Below are positions 46,447 to 49,814 of a stretch of 49,814 nt of DNA, in pieces. The DNA is from Actinomycetota bacterium (GTDB lineage: Bacteria > Actinomycetota > Actinomycetes > Actinomycetales > Microbacteriaceae). The notes below the pieces were generated by a model that saw only the letters and a list, made by a program, of their open reading frames with translations, did no database searches and had not been told where the DNA came from. The stretch's first letter is position 1, and every line of letters starts with the position of its first letter. The stretch lies in NCBI GenBank assembly GCA_005777405.1, contig SXMH01000050.1, positions 1-49,814 on the forward strand, read 5' to 3'. The translations under genes were made by a program, and so were the position numbers.

Positions 46447-47889
46447 ATGCTCCACGCGCGTCGCGCCACCCTCGCTCTGCTCGCCGCCCTCGCCCTGCTG
46501 CTCGGCTTTGTCACGCCAGCGCAGGCGACCGAGGACTTCTTCGCAAGTGATCAGGCAACAAGGCCGGCGAATCCCGATGACGCAACGTCCGAAGAGCTCG
46601 AGGCCGCAGCAGGCGGAGGCTTCGGCACCGTAACGGGACGTTTGTTCTACCAGAACCGCGGTTCCAGTGTTGAGACACCGGTGAGTACGCATTTTGGTGG
46701 CTCGGTGCGTTTCTGGCGTCTTGACGAGGAGGCTGGATTCTGGCTTCTTGAGCGAAGCCAGAATGTGAACACAAGCTCGTTCTTCACTGCGAGCGAACTT
46801 CCTGCCGGAAACTACCGACTTGAGTTCCGCACGCGCGATAACGCGAGTTTGACGGCTCGCGAGTATTGGAACGATCAGGAGCTATTTGTCGAAGGTGACG
46901 TCCTCACGCTGGCAGACGGTGATCTCGTCGAGCTGGGCAACGTTGTCGTCACGCACTCCACAATCGAATCAGGTCGACTTGCCGGAAACGACCGATTCGA
47001 AACCTCGGTAGAGATCTCTCGCGCGCTCAGCCAGGTGCAAGGCGGAATCGATGTGGTCTACATCGTCAACGGCTATGGCTACGCCGATGCGCTCTCTGCG
47101 GGGCCAGCCGCCTCAGCGCAAGGCGGGGGCTTGTTGCTCACAATGCCGAACTCGATTCCTAGTGTGGTCGCGGCCGAGTTGCGTCGACTCGAACCCAACC
47201 GAATCGTGGTCGTAGGCGGTACCAGTGCGATTAGCGCCAATGTGGAACGTCAGCTGCGAGGCCTTGTGGCGGACGGAGGCTCGGTTGAGCGCATTGCTGG
47301 GGCCAACCGATACGAGACTTCTCGTCGCATCGTCGCTGACGCCTTCCCCGATGGGGTCGACGTATTGTTCGCGGCGACAGGCAACAACTTCCCCGATGCG
47401 CTCGCTGCAGGCCCTATTGCTTCGATTTTTGGTGGAGCGGTGCTGTTGCTCGATGGGTCAGCGAGTCGTGTTGACGCGCCCACGCGATCGTTGATCGATC
47501 AGCTTGGCCAACCTGAGGTCGCCATCGTGGGTGGCCCCAACAGCGTTTCTTACGGAGTCGAGTCGAGCCTGTTGACTTCGGGTGTTGCATCATCGGTAGG
47601 CCGTGTCCAAGGCGCAAATCGCTATGAAACCGCCATGGAAATCAATCGGCTCTACATCTTTACGGAGGGAATGGACGTCGCTTTCCTCGCGACAGGCGAG
47701 GGCTTCGCAGATGCGCTCGCTGGTGGTCCTCTCGCGGCCGCAATGCAGTCACCGATCTATCTCGCACAGCAAAACTGCATGCCCTGGGCAGCGAAGTACG
47801 ACATCGAGTACTACTTCACGAAGGAGCTTTACGCCCTCGGAGGCACGAGTGCGCTCTCGAATCGGGCCCTTGCTCGGGGTGACTGCTAG
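46447..47889 (+). CDS. Secreted CWB2 array member 5
   Basis: ATG 46447 after AAGGA; signal peptide MLHARRATLALLAALALLLGFVTPAQA; RLAGNDRFETSVEI, RIAGANRYETSRRI, RVQGANRYETAMEI. Confidence 0.88.
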   Translation: MLHARRATLALLAALALLLGFVTPAQATEDFFASDQATRPANPDDATSEELEAAAGGGFGTVTGRLFYQNRGSSVETPVSTHFGGSVRFWRLDEEAGFWLLERSQNVNTSSFFTASELPAGNYRLEFRTRDNASLTAREYWNDQELFVEGDVLTLADGDLVELGNVVVTHSTIESGRLAGNDRFETSVEISRALSQVQGGIDVVYIVNGYGYADALSAGPAASAQGGGLLLTMPNSIPSVVAAELRRLEPNRIVVVGGTSAISANVERQLRGLVADGGSVERIAGANRYETSRRIVADAFPDGVDVLFAATGNNFPDALAAGPIASIFGGAVLLLDGSASRVDAPTRSLIDQLGQPEVAIVGGPNSVSYGVESSLLTSGVASSVGRVQGANRYETAMEINRLYIFTEGMDVAFLATGEGFADALAGGPLAAAMQSPIYLAQQNCMPWAAKYDIEYYFTKELYALGGTSALSNRALARGDC

Positions 47890-47987
47890 GGGCCCCCCGA
47901 ATGGGGGAAGCCCTCGTCCCCAAACCCGACTTATGCTCAATGCATCTGCTGACGAGCGCACGCGCTCCTAACCATGAACGGAGCGAC

Positions 47988-49457
47988 GTGACTCTCTCGC
48001 GTTTTGCCCGCTTGACCCTTCCACTGGTGGCAGCGGCACTCATCGTGCCCCTTGCTGCCGCGCCCGCTGCTGGCCTTGAGCGGCCCGAGAGCGACGTCGA
48101 CTCACTCAACAGCACTGGCGTCAGCGTCGAGCTCGAGCCTTCGTCTGACGGCGACTCTGTCTCTCGCGTCAGCGGCCCCGCCCCCGAGCTCAACGCCGCC
48201 GCCGCGGGAACCGTGACCGGTCGCGTTCTCGTCACGCCGATCGGTGGCGGCTCGCCCGTGCCGGCAACGTCGGGCGCGACGCTTGTGCGGTTCTGGTTGT
48301 CCGTTGGCGGCGTGTATCAGCAGCAGGGCACGACGACCACCTTCGACAGTGACGGAGACTTTAGCGTCGAGGGGCTACCCGCAGGCACCTACCGCATCGA
48401 AGTGCTGTCGTTCGACGGCGGAGCGCCCGGCAAGGCGTTCTACCTCGATGAAGAGTTCTGGGTTGACGCTGACGAGATTGCCTTCAACGAAGGCGCTGGC
48501 ACAAACTTGCCCACGATCACGGTCGACCCGATCACGATCGCCACGGGTCGCATCGCCGGCGCCGATCGCTACGCCACCTCAGTGGCCATCTCGCAGAGCC
48601 TGATGGCTGCGGGCGAGGCCGATGTCGTGTACCTCGTCAACGGCCTCGGCTACGCCGACGCACTCTCGGCGGGCCCGGCAGCGGGCATCTCCAACGGCGT
48701 GGTGCTGCTCACGCGCCCCGACCAGTTGCCGTCAGTGGTCGCCACCGAGCTCGCGAGGCTCGACCCCGCGCGTGTCGTCATCGCGGGCGGCACGAGCGCG
48801 ATCGGCTCACGAGTCGTCAACTCGGTGCGCTCCATCCTTCCCACCGCCGACATCGACCGCATTGCAGGCGCCGACCGCTACGCCACATCTCGTGCCATCG
48901 TGGCCGATGCCTGGCCCGAGGGTGCCACCGTCGTGGGCATCGCCACTGGTCGCAACTTCCCCGACGCACTCGCGCTGGGTGCAGCGGTCGGAAGCACGAG
49001 CGGCCCGGTCGTGCTCGTCGATGGTGCTCGCAGCTCGCTGGATTCGACCACGCGAAGCTTCTTGACCAACCTCGCCCCTGCTTCGGTGGCGATCGCAGGC
49101 GGCCCGGTGGGGGTGTCGAACGGCATTCAACAGGGCCTCAACGGCCTCAGCTCAAGCCCGAGCGTGCAGCGCTTCGGTGGCGATGACCGCTATGAGACGG
49201 CCAGGCTCATCAACGATGCCTTCTTCTCCGAGCTTGCTCCCGACTACGCCTTCATCGCGACGGGCGCCGGGTTCGCCGACGCTCTTGCGGGTGGTCCTCT
49301 CGCGATCGGCTACGGCGCTCCGATCCACCTGAGCACCCAGCGCTGCCTCGACGCCGAGACCGCGAACGACATCGTGTTCAGCTTCGTGCGCGAGGTCTAC
49401 GCCCTGGGTGGCACCGCGGTGCTGTCGAACCGCGTGATCAACGGCAGCGCCTGCTGA
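47988..49457 (+). CDS. Secreted CWB2 array member 6
   Basis: GTG 47988, signal peptide VTLSRFARLTLPLVAAALIVPLAAAPAAG; RIAGADRYATSVAI, RIAGADRYATSRAI, RFGGDDRYETARLI. Confidence 0.9.
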   Translation: MTLSRFARLTLPLVAAALIVPLAAAPAAGLERPESDVDSLNSTGVSVELEPSSDGDSVSRVSGPAPELNAAAAGTVTGRVLVTPIGGGSPVPATSGATLVRFWLSVGGVYQQQGTTTTFDSDGDFSVEGLPAGTYRIEVLSFDGGAPGKAFYLDEEFWVDADEIAFNEGAGTNLPTITVDPITIATGRIAGADRYATSVAISQSLMAAGEADVVYLVNGLGYADALSAGPAAGISNGVVLLTRPDQLPSVVATELARLDPARVVIAGGTSAIGSRVVNSVRSILPTADIDRIAGADRYATSRAIVADAWPEGATVVGIATGRNFPDALALGAAVGSTSGPVVLVDGARSSLDSTTRSFLTNLAPASVAIAGGPVGVSNGIQQGLNGLSSSPSVQRFGGDDRYETARLINDAFFSELAPDYAFIATGAGFADALAGGPLAIGYGAPIHLSTQRCLDAETANDIVFSFVREVYALGGTAVLSNRVINGSAC

Positions 49458-49473
49458 GCATCCATCAGTGACG

Positions 49474-49509
49474 GTAGGGCACGCAATCGACAACGATTGC
49501 GTGCCCTAC
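49474..49509 (+). terminator. Strong hairpin closing the CWB2 array before whiB
   Basis: GTAGGGCACGCAATCG-ACAA-CGATTGCGTGCCCTAC, 16-bp perfect stem, followed by TGCGTTTCT. Confidence 0.85.
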
Positions 49510-49568
49510 TGCGTTTCTCGGCGCGTCGCAACCTTGAAGTCGGTGTCGAACCTTCTACTATCCGCGAC

Positions 49569-49597
49569 TTGACGTGAGCGAATGACACGAGTGTAAT
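49569..49597 (+). promoter_or_regulatory. Predicted whiB promoter
   Basis: TTGACG-N17-TGTAAT (or TAATTA at N19). Confidence 0.45.
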
Positions 49598-49646
49598 TAG
49601 GGCATCCCGCGCACCGGGGGCGCGCAGGAGAGGGGAGACAAGAACC

Positions 49647-49814
49647 ATGGCCGAGTACCGGAACACCGTTCCTGGAGACTGGTTTGTCGATCCTGTTCGC
49701 CTCGGCGTGCCGGGCGTTCGGCAGCCGCGCACCGATGTCGACGACGACAACGCGCTCTCGTGGCAGGGTGACGCGCTGTGTGCCCAGACCGACCCCGAGG
49801 CGTTCTTCCCTGAA
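49647..49814 (+). CDS. WhiB-family transcriptional regulator, 3'-truncated by window edge
   Basis: ATG 49647 after AGGAGAGGGGA; ...WQGDALCAQTDPEAFFPE matches the WhiB N-terminal Cys motif. Confidence 0.88.
   Translation, partial: MAEYRNTVPGDWFVDPVRLGVPGVRQPRTDVDDDNALSWQGDALCAQTDPEAFFPE

Noticed and set aside
9633-49457. CWB2 repeats as a possible CRISPR or non-coding tandem repeat array
   Set aside because: Periodicity is at protein-domain level (about 90-100 aa) inside signal-peptide ORFs; no short identical direct repeats with unique spacers
1-49814. Mobile element or genomic island boundary
   Set aside because: No transposase, integrase, tRNA or terminal inverted repeats recognised; somewhat lower GC in parts of 9.7-11.6 kb and 46.6-47.9 kb was an impression only and was not measured

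Overview
High-GC actinobacterial window (Microbacteriaceae-like by codon usage and gene content; inference). It encodes a large cell-surface glycan locus: rmlA-like, Wzm/Wzt ABC exporter, about ten glycosyltransferases, DUF2142-like and DUF2304-like membrane proteins, an MsbA/PglK-like exporter, two galE-like epimerases, two tandem O-antigen-ligase/polymerase-like proteins, manA and an RmlC-like protein. Interleaved with it are 11 secreted proteins that each carry three cell-wall-binding type 2 (CWB2) repeats. Six of these form a tandem same-strand array (40087-49457) directly upstream of a WhiB-family gene that runs off the window. Main points for a second look: (i) co-location of 11 CWB2 proteins with glycan synthesis genes, suggesting a dedicated glycopolymer/anchor system analogous to Clostridioides difficile Cwp/PSII; (ii) a Cys pair confined to the third CWB2 repeat in all 11; (iii) CWB2 fused to varied effectors (beta-propeller, lysozyme-like, S1 protease, class-A-beta-lactamase-like serine hydrolase lacking an evident Glu166 motif, beta-sandwich domains); (iv) a recent tandem duplication that carried the galE 3' end, promoter and terminator; (v) an inverted repeat that holds a -10 box in its loop and a start codon in its arm; (vi) a ligase paralogue with the motif His replaced by Leu; (vii) many leaderless-type promoters; (viii) an over-represented octamer GGATGCTC/GAGCATCC. 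All calls come from reading sequence and motifs; no database searches were run.
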